Source: Lingula anatina (taxonomy: Eukaryota > Brachiopoda > Lingulata > Lingulida > Lingulidae). From it: a stretch of 64,000 bases of DNA. Below the pieces are notes generated by a model. The model searched no databases and was not told the origin of the DNA. It was given only the letters and a program-made list of their open reading frames with translations. The DNA is taken from NCBI RefSeq assembly GCF_001039355.2, contig NW_019776115.1, positions 8,978-72,977 of the forward strand, read 5' to 3'. This document shows positions 22,735 to 36,305 of the stretch, one piece after another. Every line of letters begins with the position of its first letter. Position 1 is the stretch's first letter. A program made the position numbers and the translations under genes.

Positions 22735-25276
22735 GGCGAGTCTACTGTCCTACTGGTTGATGTTATTAAACGTCGCCAATGGAATATTTCAAACCAAAGC
22801 GTACACAATGCACGTCTGTAGCGTACGTTTTTAAATAAACCTTTGCCCTTTTATTGTTTTTATGTTCCCTAAATCACGAGAAGCTGGATTATGTTAACAT
22901 ACATACAGTTCACAGAAGTGCAGAAGATCTATGAGTTGAACATCATACTGTGGGTATGCGCACTCTCAAAGTTGGCTGCACTCCCCAAATGCATTCATCA
23001 ATCCACTGCCGAATTAAAATGTCAGCTCTGGGTAAAACAAATAATGAAGTCGAAGATTTTTGAAAATAGGTTGTCGTAGACTTGTGCAGTGTGGCTTGAT
23101 TGATAAAATGGCCTTCGGGAAAAGAATGAAGAAGTTTACGCTGGTGGAGTAATTCAGTATTTTTAAAAGAAATTGTCATATATTATCAATTGTTATAGGA
23201 AAATTCATTGACCGTGCTGCAGGGCATAGGAGGCATCCCAGTAGATGTGACCCCGGGTATTATTAGCAATGACATGCTCTGCCGTGATAGTATTCATAGT
23301 CTTTGACGTCGTTTACTTGAAGATAACATTTATCTTCCAGTCGAACGTGTTTTATGAGAAATATAATGAATGGACGATTTGGGATATGTCCAGATTATGC
23401 AAATGTGCCAGAGGCTAAATATTATTTAAATATTTAAAGTATCAACAAGGCATGACGCCATTTACCTCACTTTTCTTTTATTAAGAAATTAAAACATGCT
23501 TGCCAAAGTCAGTCGAAATTCTTATGTGTTTAACAATATTAAAACCGTGGTCTAGTTAAATTACAAAAATTGTTGATAAACACACAGTGTGCCGACTTTG
23601 TGAGCCTACTTTGCGGATAAAATCTGTGTCACATGAAATTGGCAAGCCCCAAAGTTTTGTACATAAGGTGTTTTGTATTTTTTTTTAAATGTAAATTGGT
23701 AAGAGTAGGCAATGTTGACTTAACCGTTTATTATTGGGAACTTTTAAAATATGACTTTTTTACCTTCAATGTCCGGCAAAATAAAAGGATAACCTTATTA
23801 ATTAAAGCAAATGCTCATCAGGGATGGATGGGGAAAAAACATACCCACACTTTACCCTTTTCTTTATCAAAGAAGTGGAATGATTTTTCCTGTATGACTA
23901 CTTAAACCTGCCCTTTGCTTCAGAGTTACACTATAATGTTTAGTTTATGATGCAAATCAACCACATCGGATCATCCCTCTCTTTCTTAATGTGTGTCAAT
24001 AAACTGTGTTTGCTGCTACAAATTATGGCCATTGTCCTTTTTCATAAGCATTTTTCATTGCAAATGCCGCGTTTTGCCATAGAAGAATGCAGGAATGGAA
24101 AACTGTGATTATTTAAATAGTTTTACTTCAAATATAACACCCATGCTTGTGTATTACACTCAAAAGAGAAAAATCAATAATATTTGTATGAGATTGATAA
24201 TAAAAACGACCAACCCTTTCGCGTGAAATGCATTTCGATTACTGGAAATTTACAAGGATAAAATGTAATTATGACACATGAAATTACCAAATAACTTTTT
24301 ATTAAGTCATTTTTGCATAAAACATTGTGTATTTTCACTCAATTGTCAGAGAAATGTCGCCTAGGGCTAAACAGAAATTGTAGAGAATTAAGAGTGACAG
24401 TTCATGTGACAGCGTACTGCAAAAGAAAGTCAGACAACAGACTTTCCTTTCATCTGTAAATTTTCACTATTTCAAATATTTAGGATATAATTGATTGTGG
24501 CGGAATTAAGTCCATTGGATCTTGACCCATACATGTACATCTTCGCCTCAAAAGATTTGTTTTTACCGCTTAATACCTTCTAAAAGGTGTCATTTACAAT
24601 AGATATTAAGATATGCACATGTTATTAAAATGCTATAAAGAATACAGGTAGTACGACTACCTAGGAGAACAGAAATTCCGTAAAATATTTCTTCTTATCT
24701 TCAGATATGTTCTCAAAATACATTTTGTTCCATTCTTATCTAGATGACGAAGTTCCTACTGGGAGTATTTCGGTGTATTACACCGATATTAAAATAATGC
24801 AACTTGATGCTTGGTTTAAGTTTTGTCTCCACTCCTATCTTGTATAAAATGGCGCATATCAGTGTTCGAGGTACAGTGCCAACGTCTTATTTTCATATCA
24901 CCTTACGAACGCACACTTTTCGGTAAATTTTACCTCAGTGTCCATATATGGGGATCGATATGAGAATGAAGAAACTGGTTCGTGTCGGCTGTGAAACTCA
25001 GGTTTCATAACTTATGGGCACTGATCATTTGAAATTTTGCTGTATACGTTACGGTACAAAAAAACAAGTACAAAGGGCCGGAAACATACGGTAGATGCAC
25101 GGATCATTCTAGCACAATTGGAGTGGAGTTGTTGACGCCTACATACTACTGTAGAAAATGTTCCACCTCTTTGCCCTTTGTGAAAAAATTGCATTAATAT
25201 TGTACAATGTTTGCATCAGACGGAGAGCCACTGGCTTCGAACAATCTTTAAACAGAGCTGTAATTAAATCCTACAT
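22735..25276. other. Non-coding L1–L2 interval, duplicated block
   Basis: No exon supported. The first ~60 nt upstream of L1 contain a conserved element (inverted CCAAT, core 22776-22780, beside CGTC) seen upstream of L2 and L3 as well. From about 23.08 kb to 25.26 kb the sequence is a diverged copy of the L2–L3 (27.5-29.5 kb) and L3–L4 (32.85-35.96 kb) intervals, recognisable by shared words such as GACGTCGTTTAC, TCGACTTTGTGAGCC-type stretches and AATGTCGCCTAGGGCTAAAC. Confidence 0.65.
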
Positions 25277-25590
25277 TTATTGGCAGGATGAAGAATTGAA
25301 CTTACAAACAAAATCATGAGTATCGCTGCATAAATCATCATACCATTTCCCGTGGTTCGAGCCGCCATATACTCCATATATATCATATGTTCCATATATT
25401 GCAACGACAAGACAGTTTCCAAAGCCAGTGGGGCTGTAGGGGCCCCAGTTCGTGAACGTCACATCCATGCCGTTGTGGTTCCATATGAAATGACCATCTG
25501 TCACGTGGCGAGTTCCGTCAATCCAAAAATGCGCTGTAATAGATGTTATGCTGATAAGGCAAATTTAGTATTTACATTATATATGTAAGT

Positions 25591-25629
<39 letters not shown>

Positions 25630-27145
25630 ACTGTTGCCTTAAATGGTACACTTTTACCTTCTACCAGGGTAAGAGGTGGATGTTTAACTAGATAATCACA
25701 GATATGTCTGTAGCTAATTCACGACATGAAACGATTCTTACGCCAGAGAAAACTGCACATAGTTAACCTGGTAGAGGGACTAGTACACGTTTGGGTTTAT
25801 CCAATATTTTTATCTACTCTTAATTGTAATCAGAGTTGTGGTTCATCATGTTATAAATATATATGCAAAAACGATGGAACAATGCATCAAGTAGTGAAGA
25901 TAAGCTAAAAACAAAATAAATAAATAATAATACAGAATGAAAAACACTAACATTCAGAAAAACACGTAGGGCGAATGATGAAGTACACATATTTTATCAA
26001 AAATCCCGGGAACGTGTAAATGTGAATGAATGAACAAAGTGATAATAGACATTTACTTCCTCCACTACTATAGACATGAGTTGCAATCAAGTCGTTCTCT
26101 TCTTCCGATTCAATGGTCGTTAGGAAGACCCCTGGGCCGAACGACTGACAGTGGGCATCGGCGTCTGTCCATGCCTTGTTAGTGCCGTGAAAATACCAAT
26201 GATTTCCTAACTGTACAAAACCGTCGGGCACTATTTAAAACGAAAATGTACATTTGTACAGACATTAAGATCATTTTCTTTTTAATTGCTTGGATTAACG
26301 ATACCCTGTCATAGAGAAATGTATATTTCACAATTTGTTTTTCATAGAAATGCAAAGGAATATGCTATTTTGATATGTATTCTTTTTTCTCTGTCACTTT
26401 TCTAGTCGTTGCATTTAACATTGTATGTCTTTTGTTTGAAGGTTAATTTTGATATTTCGTGTGAAATTGCTACACTTACCAGTTAAATTGAATCGATTGC
26501 AAGAGTCTGATTCATTGCTGGCGGGAACCTGAAAACTTCACTCCATTTTTCAATCTTATAATGATATTGTACATGCAATCGCTTATCAGCTAAATAGGAG
26601 TTACATTAAATCTAACGCTATGTTGCAAAATAACAGAAAGTAAATTGATATCAAAAAGTGCCTATCAAATGTACATGAAAGCAAATACAAATTGATTAAT
26701 AAACAATAAAGTATTTTAAAATCTCAGAAGTTCCAATTTGCCCTGATCTGAGCTTTTGGTCTGTACGTTTTCGGGTTCTGATGTGTTCCTCGTGTGTCTG
26801 ATTAAGACTTACCATTTTAAGGTACTGAAATCCCTCCCGATAAATAAGCTTATCCGGCACCGCTATTTCACTATTCAGCTCACACACCAACGATCCACAT
26901 ATCTTCCCTAAGTTCACAGACACGCACCTTGGGTTATTCAGACAAAACACGGTGCACTCCAATTTGGAGCGAACCTCGTAACTGCCAATGACAGAACCAT
27001 TGAGGGCGAGGTTGACGTTTACAGATCCCTCCACGGTCTGTTCTGTTTGGAACGTGGCGCTGGGCAAACTGTTCGTTTGTCCGTACGAGAGCAAGGAGAG
27101 CAAAACGATGAAAACTGACCAGCGGTGACTATAGCGGTGGTGCAT
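25277..27145 (-). CDS. Lectin L2: secreted PAN/apple + C-type lectin protein
   Basis: Exons: 27145-26813 (333 nt), 26528-26480 (49), 26230-26057 (174), 25533-25277 (257); 270 aa, intact. An upstream in-frame ATG exists at 27190, but the one at 27145 matches the starts of L1, L3 and L4 and begins directly before the signal peptide (SVFIVLLSLLSYGQT). PAN cysteines (ECTVFCLNNPRC ... CELNSE) and the CTLD (KAWTDADAHCQSFGPG, WGPYSPTGFGNCL, WYDDLC, FVCKF) are complete. L2 has the longest CTLD loop, with a tyrosine- and glycine-rich insert (YGTYDIYGVYGGSNHG) of about seven residues relative to L3/L4. EPN/QPD is absent. All exon phases equal those of L1. Confidence 0.9.
25593..25627. repeat. (TG)n in L2 intron 3
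   Basis: About 17 TG units; same location as in the other lectins. Confidence 0.9.
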
Positions 27146-28384
27146 GGTGAGTCTACTGTCCTTCTCGCAGATATAATTGAACGTCACCAATGGAATATTT
27201 CGGACAAAAACGTATGTTTGTACTGTTTTTAAGTAAACCCGTGACCTTTTTTAAAATTTTTAATGATCCCGAAAACACGAGAAGATAGACTATGTTGACA
27301 TACTTGTACATACAGTTCGCAGATGTGCAGAAGATCTACTAGTATCTCAATGTTGATGTAGAGCTGAACATCATACTGTGGGTATGCGCAACTCTAAAAG
27401 TCGACTGCACTCCTCAAACCCATTCATTAATCCACTGCTCAATTAAAAAATGTCGGCTTTGAGTAAATACAAATAAAATGAAATCGACGATTAGTGAAAA
27501 TAGGTTGACGTAGACTTGTGCAGTGCGGCTTGATTGATAAAATGGCCTTGGGGAAAAGAATGACGGAAACACAGGTGGAGTCATTCAGCATTTTTTTAAA
27601 AAGAAATTATCATATGAAAGTTCATTGATCGCTTCGCAGGGTATTGGAGCCATCTTAATAGATATGGCCCCCGGTATTATTAGCAATGTCATGCTATGCC
27701 GTGATACGTATTCATAGTTTTTGACGTCGTTTACCCGAAGATAACACTTATGTTTTAGTCAAATTATATGACAAATATAATGAGAAATATAATTAATGGA
27801 CGATTTGGGATTCCAGGATATACAAATATGCCGGAGGCTATATATTATTTAAGTATTTAAAGTATCAACAAGACATGACGTCATTAACCTCACTTTACTT
27901 AGAAGATGATGTTAGGACATGCTCGCTTAAATCAATCGAAATTCTTTTGTGTTTAACAATGGAGTAGATAAATTTAAAAAAAAAAAAACTGTTGATAAGC
28001 GAACAGTGTGTCGACTTTGTGAGCCTACTTTGACAACGTGGAAAATTGTCAAGCCCCGAAGTAATGCAGATAAGGTGTCATGTATTTTTTTCTAGAATTA
28101 AAATTGGTTAGAATAGAAAATTTTGACTTAACCGATTATTATTGAACACTTTTTAAAATGCATGAGTTTTTTACCTTCAATGTCCGGCAAAATAAAAGGA
28201 TATTAATTATAGCGAATACTCATCAGGGCTGGATGAGATGAAAAGGGTGCAGTCCGACACACCATATCCTTCTCTTTATCGAAGAAGTGGAATGAATATC
28301 CTTTTATGTCTTTTTAATTAGATTTACCCTTTAATGTTTAGTTTATGTTGCTATAGTTAAGCAAACCGACCACATCGGATCATC

Positions 28385-28429
<45 letters not shown>

Positions 28430-29516
28430 GTGTGTCATTAAATTGTGTTTGCTGTGACGAATTGTGTCCATTGTTTTTTATAAGCACTTTTTATTGCAAA
28501 CGCCACGTTTTGCTATGGAAGAATACAAGAATGGAATGCCGTGATTATTTAAATCGCTTCACTTCAAATATTACAACCATGCTTCTGTATTACACTCAAA
28601 AAAGAAAAAAAGTATATTTGTATGAGATTGATCATAAAAACGACAAACCCTTTCGCATGAAATGCATTTCATTACTGCAAATTCTCAAGGATAACAATGT
28701 AATATGACACATGAAATCACCAAATTATTGTTTAATTCAGAAATCTCTACACAATACATTGAACAAGATAAAATTTTCACAAACGTACACATTTTTTTTT
28801 CAATCGTCGGAGTAATGTCGCCTAGGGCTAAACTGAAATAATTGAATATTGAGAATGACAGTTCATGTGATAGCGTACTGCAAAAGTCAGACAACATACT
28901 TTCTTTTCATTTGTAAACTTTCGCTATTTAAAATTTTTATGATATCCTTGATTGTGGATGAAGTCAATTGAATCTTGACCTTCGTGTACATTTTCGCCCC
29001 TAAAAATATGTTTTGCCACTAAATATCGTCCAAAAGGTGTCATCTACAACAGATATTTTAAAAGACCTATACATGTTATCAAAAATACCAATAAGAAAGT
29101 AAGTAGAATCACTATTTAGGAGAATAGAAATTCCGAAATACGTTTGTTTACATCTTCATATTTGTCCTCAGAGTACATATAGTCCATATATATGGGAATA
29201 TCTGGGGATATAAAAAACAGGAACTGGTCCGTATCGACTGTGAAACTAATAGGTTTCATATCTAATGGATATTTAACGCTTTTCAACGAAAATATTAGTT
29301 GAAAATACGTGCTGTTTTATTCAGAGGCTTGTGGATCGAGTACTGATCTTTTGAATTTTTGCTGTATACGCTACTGTACAAACAACAAGGACAAACATTA
29401 CATATACCCTTTGCCCTTTGTGAAACATACTGAAGTATCGTGTAAAATGTTTGCATCAGACGGAGGATAAAGGGTTTCGAACAATGTTTAAACAGAGCTG
29501 TAATAAAGCCCTACAT
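27146..29516. other. Non-coding L2–L3 interval, duplicated block
   Basis: No exon supported. It repeats the L1–L2 interval in order: the conserved element upstream of the start (CCAAT core 27187-27191, as CGTCACCAATGGAATATTT), the block from ~27.5 kb, a (TC)n microsatellite at 28389-28426, and the 3' flank of L3. Confidence 0.65.
28389..28426. repeat. (TC)n microsatellite in duplicated block
   Basis: About 19 TC units. The matching site in the next copy (33735-33753) has about nine, giving a length polymorphism between duplicates. Confidence 0.9.
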
Positions 29517-29809
29517 TTATCGGCATGATGAAGAATTGAACTTACAGACAAAATCATAAGTATCGCCACATAAATCATCATACCACATCCCGTGTTCCGA
29601 GTCGCGTGGTCCATATACTGCAACGGCCAGGCAGTTTCCGTAGCCGCTAGGGTGGAAGGGGAGCCAGTTCGTGAACGCCATGTCCATACCGTTGTGGGTC
29701 CATATGAAATGACCACCTGTCACTTGACGCCTTCCGTCTATCCAAAAATGCGCTGTAATAGATTTTTATGCTGATAATGCAAACTTCGCCTTTATAAAAT
29801 CATGCAAGT

Positions 29810-29845
<36 letters not shown>

Positions 29846-32503
29846 GACAGCACTTTTATCCTCTGCCAGAGTCACAGGTGAATTTTTCACTAGATAACCA
29901 CAGATAGGTCTGTGGCTAATTCATGGCACGATGCGATATTCGCGCTATAGAAAAGTGCACATAATTAATTTGCGGAAGGTACCTGTAGAGGATAGTACAC
30001 TTTTGGGTTTATCCATTATTTTTATCTACTCTTAAATATAATCAGAGTTGTATAGAACAGTTTCATTAGCTTTGTTATTGTACGAAAATATAAGTAGCGA
30101 TAGACAAAAGAATCTTCACAAGTCTAATCAGAGTTGTAATTTTTCATGTTATAATTATACATGTAAAAACGATGAAACAATGTCTCCAGTAGTAAAGATA
30201 AACTGATAACAAAAATAAATAATAACTAAAGGATCAGAGAGGCGATACCGCCTCCGGGTATTGCACCAGCAACTGGAGTAAGCGCATTCGTATGGAAGAC
30301 AAAAAAGTGACATTACCTCCAGTATTTTGTTTGACACGCTCTACAAATTACAGGAAACAAGAGTTCTCATTTTTTTGTTGAAAAATACAATTTATAATAA
30401 AATCATGGGGAAAAGTAAAAGGTCAAATCCAAGTCTGTGAAGTGTGGTTCATGACGAAAAGTAGGTCAAAGTTCAAATTCATGGTTACGGTTAGACTGCC
30501 AGTATATGACTTCTTATTCAAGTTCAATAGTAACTAAGCGCGTATCTCTGCCAGTTTTGGAGAGAAAAGGGAAGGAAAAGGTTAAACCGACAGAGCCCAA
30601 AATTTACGTAGATCGTGTTGAGATTGTCTGTTACTTAAATCTAAGAGATCGGTACGCAGGCCCCTGTAGTCTAGGAGGGGAAGCGGTAACGGTGACATGG
30701 CGGTGGAGCCGGCGGATACTGCGGTCGAGACGGATCGGGACTAAAACCATGTGTACAATAACATACCGGGTAGATTCTACAGAATGAGAAACACAAGCAT
30801 TCAGAAAAGCAGGTGTTGCGAATGATAAAGTACACATATTCTACAAAGAAAAACGACTGGTACATGATTATGTAAATGAATGAACATAGTGATAAAAGAC
30901 ATTTACTTCCTCCACTCCTATCGACGTGAGTTACAATCAAGTCGTTCTCTTCTTCCGATTCAATGGTCGTTAGGAAGACCCCTGGGCCGAGCGACTGACA
31001 GTAGGCATTGGCGGCTCTCCATGCCTTGTTAGTACCGTGCAAATACCAATGATTTCCAAGCTGTACAAAACCGTCGGGCACTGTAAAAACGAATATGTTC
31101 ATGATCATTTTCTCTTTAAGTGCTTGGATTAACACAACTCAGTATCAATTGTGAGAAAATGAATATTTTAGAAATTATTTCTTATATTATGGTTTCGCGC
31201 ATCACGCAGTTTCCAAAATGTTATCGTGCTATTGAAACGCGATTATGATTTTATGCATCAGAAGTGGAAGTTTTATTTTCTAGCTTTGCGACGAGTTATT
31301 CGTGTATATCCCATAAATTGACGCAAAACACTGCTATCGCTATTCATTAAGATATGTCTTTAGCATTAACTGACGTAAAAAACTTGTTTGTTATATAACA
31401 TTTGTTTCTGAGGGTGAAAATCGACAACTATCCCAATTCTGCATGTGAACAGAAGTGAAAAGGAACATACAATTTATATGTACGCTCTGTTTTTTCTCGG
31501 TCACCTACAGTGCACCTACAGCTTTTTTCGTCATTGCATCTAATATTGTAAGCACCAGAGGTCTTTTGTGTGAAGATTCATTTTGGTATTTCCTGTGAAA
31601 TTGTCGCACTTACCAGTTAAATTGTGAGGATTGCAAGAATTTGATTCATTGCTGGCAGTAACCTGAAAAATAATACCCCATGAAACATTTTTCGTTCTTT
31701 TTATGATATAATGGAGGCATTTGTTCATCGGCTAAAATGAGAGTTACATTTTCTACATCAGATATCTTCAGGCATCTAAATTATCCATCTTTAAACATCC
31801 ACCAAGTAGACATAATAGAAAGAATACGAGAACAATAAAATTAACCCATTGGATGATTTTGTTTGCGGAAATTTGATTAATAGAAAAGAAAAAATTGACT
31901 TAGCGTTAGGTTTTAAAATAACATAAAGAACGCTGTTTTCAAATTTTTCATAGGTAGGGCCTAGTTCTACATGTAGTGCTGTGTACCGGAACTATCTATA
32001 AAATGTACAAATACAAATTGATCAACAAAAGATTTAGAAATAACCCGTTTTTTCTTTCTTTTTTTCAATAATGAAAAACTTTAAAATCTCGAAACCTCCA
32101 ATTTGACTTGGGTTTCCCTTTGGTCTTTTACGTTTATTGCATATATTTTCTGGGTCTGATTAAGACTCACCATTTTAAGGTGTTGAAATCCCTCCCGATA
32201 TATAAGTTTATCCGGCTCTGCAATTTCACTATTCAGCTCACACACCAACGATCCACTTATTTCCCCTAAGTTCACAGACACGCACCTTGGGTCATTCAGA
32301 CAAAACACGGAGCATTCCAATTTGGAGCGAATATTGTGCCTGCTAATGACAGACCCATTGAGGGCAAGGTTGACGTTAACAGATCCCTCCACGGTCTGCT
32401 CTGTTTGAAACGTAGCACTGGGCAAACTGTTCCCTTGTCCGTACGAGAGCAAGGGCAACAAAACGATGAAAACTGACCAGCGGTGACTATGGCGGTGGTG
32501 CAT
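29517..32503 (-). CDS. Lectin L3: secreted PAN/apple + C-type lectin protein
   Basis: Exons: 32503-32171 (333 nt), 31662-31614 (49), 31080-30907 (174), 29752-29517 (236); 263 aa, intact. Signal peptide (SVFIVLLPLLSYGQG), PAN domain (KLECSVFCLNDPRC), linker with NES and NLT sequons, and CTLD (KAWRAANAYCQSLGPG, WLPFHPSGYGNCL, WYDDLCGDTYDFVCKF). Exon 1, intron 1 and exon 2 are almost identical to L4, whereas exons 3-4 are not. Intron 3 is enlarged to 1154 bp by an insertion (30227-30756). EPN/QPD is absent. The upstream flank resembles that of L2. Confidence 0.9.
29812..29844. repeat. (TG)n in L3 intron 3
   Basis: About 16 TG units; positional homologue of the repeats in L1, L2 and L4. Confidence 0.9.
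30227..30756. mobile_element. ~530-bp insertion in L3 intron 3
   Basis: L2 and L4 introns run directly from an AATAATA-type stretch to CAGAATGA or CCGAATGA. In L3 about 550 bp intervene. The inserted DNA is flanked by AATAAC at 30221-30226 and 30757-30762, a possible 6-bp target-site duplication. Its right part (30650-30750) is clearly more GC-rich than the surroundings and on the minus strand reads a short proline-rich frame (PDPSRPQYPPAPPPCH) ending in stops. No terminal inverted repeat was seen. It may be a retroposed fragment or an unknown element. Confidence 0.5.
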
Positions 32504-35500
32504 GGTGAGTCTACTGTCCTTCTCGGAACGTCACCAATGGAATATTTCGGACAAAAGCGTATGTTAAAATTTGTACTGTTTTTAAGTAAACCCTTGACTT
32601 TTTTATTTTTTATGATCCCCAAAACACGAGAAGATGGACTATGTTGACATACTTGTACATACAGTTCGCAGATGTGCAGAAGATCTACTAGTATCTCAAT
32701 TTTGATGTAAAGCTGAACATCATACTGTGGGTATGCGCAACTCTCAAAGTCGACTGTATTCCTTAAACCCACTCATTAATTCACTGCTTACTTAAAAAGT
32801 CGGCTTCAGGTAAGTACAAATAAAATGAAATCGAAGATTTGTGAAATTAGGTTGACGTACACTTGTTCGATGTGACTTGATTGATAAAATAGCCTTTGGG
32901 AAAAGAATGAAGGTAACACAGGCGGAGTTATTCTCCATTTTTATAAGAAATCATCATATAAAAGTTCATTGATCGCATCGCAGGGTATTGGAGTCGTCTT
33001 AATAGATATGGCCCCCGGTATTATTAGCAATGCCATGCTATGCAGTGATACGTATTTATAGTAGTTTACCCGAAGATAACATTTATCTTTTAGTCAAATG
33101 TATTTTAAGAGAAAATAACAAATGGACGATATGGCATTCCAGGTTATGCAAATATGCCGGAGGCTATATTATTTAAATATTTAAAGTATCAACAAGTCAT
33201 GACGTCATTAACCTACCCTTACTTTGAAGATAATGTTAGAACATGTTTGCTTAAATCAGTCGAAATTCTTTTGTATTTAACAATGGGGTAGATAAATTTC
33301 AAAAAAAAATGTTGATAAGCGAACAGTGTGTCGACTTTGTGAGCCTACTTTGACAATGCGGATAAAAGCTATCTGTATGTCACATGAAAATTGACATGCC
33401 CCGAAGTTATGAAGATAAGGTGTCTTGTATTTTTTCTAGAATAAAAATTGGTTAGAATAGACAATTTTGACTTAACCGTTTATTATTGAAAACTTTAAAA
33501 AATGCATGTGTTTTTTACCGTCAATGTCCGTCAAAATAAAAAGGATATTAATTAGAACGAATACTCACCAGGGATGGATGAGATGAAAGGGTGCAGTCCG
33601 ACACACCATACCCTTCTTTTTATCAAAGAAATAGAATGAATATCCTTTCATGTCCTTTTATTTAGATTTTCCCTTAAATGTTTAGTTTATGTTGCTATAG
33701 TTAAGCAAAACGACAACATCGGATCATCATCATCATCTCTCTCTCTCTCTCTCAATGTGTGTCATTAAATTGTGTTTGCTGTGACGGATTGTGCCCATTG
33801 TTTTTTATAAGCACCTTTTAATGCAAATGCCACGTTTTGCTATGGAAGAATTCAAGAATGGAATGCCATGATTATTTAAATCGCTTCACTTCAAATATTA
33901 CAAACATGCTTCTCTATTACACTCAAAAAAGAAAAAAAGTATATTTGTATGAGATTGGTAATAAAAACGACTAACCCTTTCGCGTGAAATGCATTTCATA
34001 ACTGCAAATTCACAAGGATAACAATGAAATATCACACATGAAATCACCAAATTATTGTTTTATTCAGAAATCTCTACACAATAAATTGAACAAGATAAAA
34101 CTTTCACAAACATTGTACACATTTTTTTCCAATCGTCAGAGTAATGTCGCCTAGGGCTAAACTGAAATAATTGAGTATTGAGAATGACAGTTTATGTGAT
34201 AGCGTATCGTAAAAGTCAGACAACATACTTTCTTTTCATTTGTAAACATTCGCTATTTAAAATATTTATGATATCCTTGATTGTGGATTAAGTCAATTGA
34301 ATTGCAAAGTTGGTATCAATTCTGTGAGAAAATGCACTCATGGCCACTAGACAATCATTCAACAATCTGTTAACAAAGGTGTACTGTTTTTAGCCAGTAC
34401 TGTTTTTAGACACCCCCTCCCACACCTCCCCTCGTAGCTCCCCCCCTCTCGTGTCCGCTCACTGCCCCCCCCCCCCTGGCATTTTGGTCAGGCTACGGCC
34501 CTGAATATCTTGTATTTTTCCCTAGAATTGAAATTGGTTAGAATAGGCAATGTTGACTTAACCGTTTACTATTGAAAACTTTTAAACTTCCATGCCTGGC
34601 AAAATAAAATGATAGCCCAATTGGCTAAAGCTTATGCTCATCAGGGCTGGATGGGGTGAAAAGGGTGCAGGCTGACACACCATACCCTTACCTTTATCGA
34701 AGAAGTGGAATGAATATCCCCATATAACTACTTAAACATGTCCTTTTATTTAGATTTACTCTTTAATGTTTATTTTATGATGCTATGAAGCTATGCAAAC
34801 CAACCACATCGGACCACAAGGATAACAATGTTATATGGCACATAAAATCACCAAATAATTGTTTTATTCAGAAATCTTTGAACAAAACACTGAAGCAGAT
34901 AAATTATAATATGCGTTGTGTGTATTTTCACTCAATCGTCAGAGAAATGTCTCCTAGAAACAGAATTTTTGAAAAGTGAGAGTGACAGGTCATGTAACAG
35001 CGTACTGCAAAAGAGAGTCAGACTACAGACTTTCCTTTTATTTGTGAATTTTCGCTATTTGAAATATTTAAGATATCCTTCATTGTGGCAAAATTAAGTA
35101 AATTGAATCTTGACCTACATGTACATTTTCGCCTCTAAATATTTGTTTTTACCATTAAATACCGTCCAAAAGTTGCCATCTACAATAGATATTAAGAGAC
35201 GCATATTATCAAAAATTCTAATAAGAATGCAGGTACATGTAGTATCACTATCTAGGAGAACAGAAATTCCGTTTAACATTTTTCTTATCTTCATTTATGT
35301 TCTCAAGGTACAATTTGCTACATTCTAATCTAAATGACTAAGTTTCTACTGGTGGGGGTATTTCTTTGCCAAAATATCAAGATAATTCAGCTTTGGTTTA
35401 AGTTTCACTAACTTTTTAATAATTATTAATATTTGTCTCCACTCCAATCTTATATAAAATGCCGCATATCATTGAATCGAGGTTCAGTCTTCATTTGACC

Positions 35501-35968
35501 TGTCTTCATTTTCAGATGTCCTTACGTGCGCACACTTTTTGGGTTCTGGCCTTGGCGCAGTAAAGTTACCTCAGTGTCCAAAAATGGGAATCGATATGAA
35601 AATGAAGAAATTTGTCCGTGTCGGCTGTGAAACTCAGGTTACATATCTAAAAGATATATATACCGTTTTTCACCATAAAAAAATTAAGCTGGAAACAAAT
35701 TTTGTTTTCTTGAGAGGCTTGTGGATCGAGAATTAAATCCTTTGAAATTTTGCTGTATACGTTACGGTACAATGGGCCGTGAAACATACGGTAGTTACAC
35801 GGAACATTCTTAGCACAATTGGAGTGGAGCTGTTGACGCCTATATACCACTAGAAAATGTCCCACCCTTTGTGAAACATATTACATTACTGTGTAACATG
35901 TTTGCATCAGACGGAGAGTTAAATCTTTCGAACAATCTTTCAACAAAGCTGTAATTAAAACCCTACAT
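32504..35968. other. Non-coding L3–L4 interval with partial internal duplication
   Basis: No exon supported. It starts with the conserved upstream element (CCAAT core 32534-32538) and a copy of the inter-lectin block. Part of the block (from ~33.41 to 34.30 kb) recurs, with internal deletions, at 34.50-35.10 kb. A truncated transposon (34303-34503) sits exactly at the joint. Confidence 0.65.
34303..34503. mobile_element. Truncated copy of the CAGGGCCGTAGCC element
   Basis: From TGCAAAGTTGGTATC to the terminal GGCTACGGCCCTG it matches the right part of the element at 48802-49277, including GGCCACTAGACAATCATT. It lacks the left terminus and has an internal deletion. Confidence 0.8.
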
Positions 35969-36274
35969 TTACTGGCAAGACGAAAAATAGAACTTACAGA
36001 CAAAATCATAAGTATCGTCACAATAATCATCATACCATTTTCCGTGGTACGAGTCGCGTGGTTCATATACTGCAACGACCAGGCAGTCTCCACGGCCGCT
36101 AGGGCTGTAGGGGTCCCAGTTTGTGAACGTCAAACCCGTACCGTTGTGGTTCCATATGAAATGACCATCTGTCTTGTGACGAGTTCCGTCAATCCAAAAA
36201 TCCGCTGCAATAGATTGTTATGTTGATAAGGCATTAAAGTATTTACAGTATATATACAGGTACATGTAGTGTGT

Positions 36275-36305
<31 letters not shown>

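Noticed and set aside
26696..26812. Readthrough of lectin exon 1 into intron 1, giving a PAN-only protein
   Set aside because: A GT donor at the same place in all four genes gives a phase-0 exon that joins a conserved 49-nt exon. The extensions differ and lack features; intron retention cannot be excluded.
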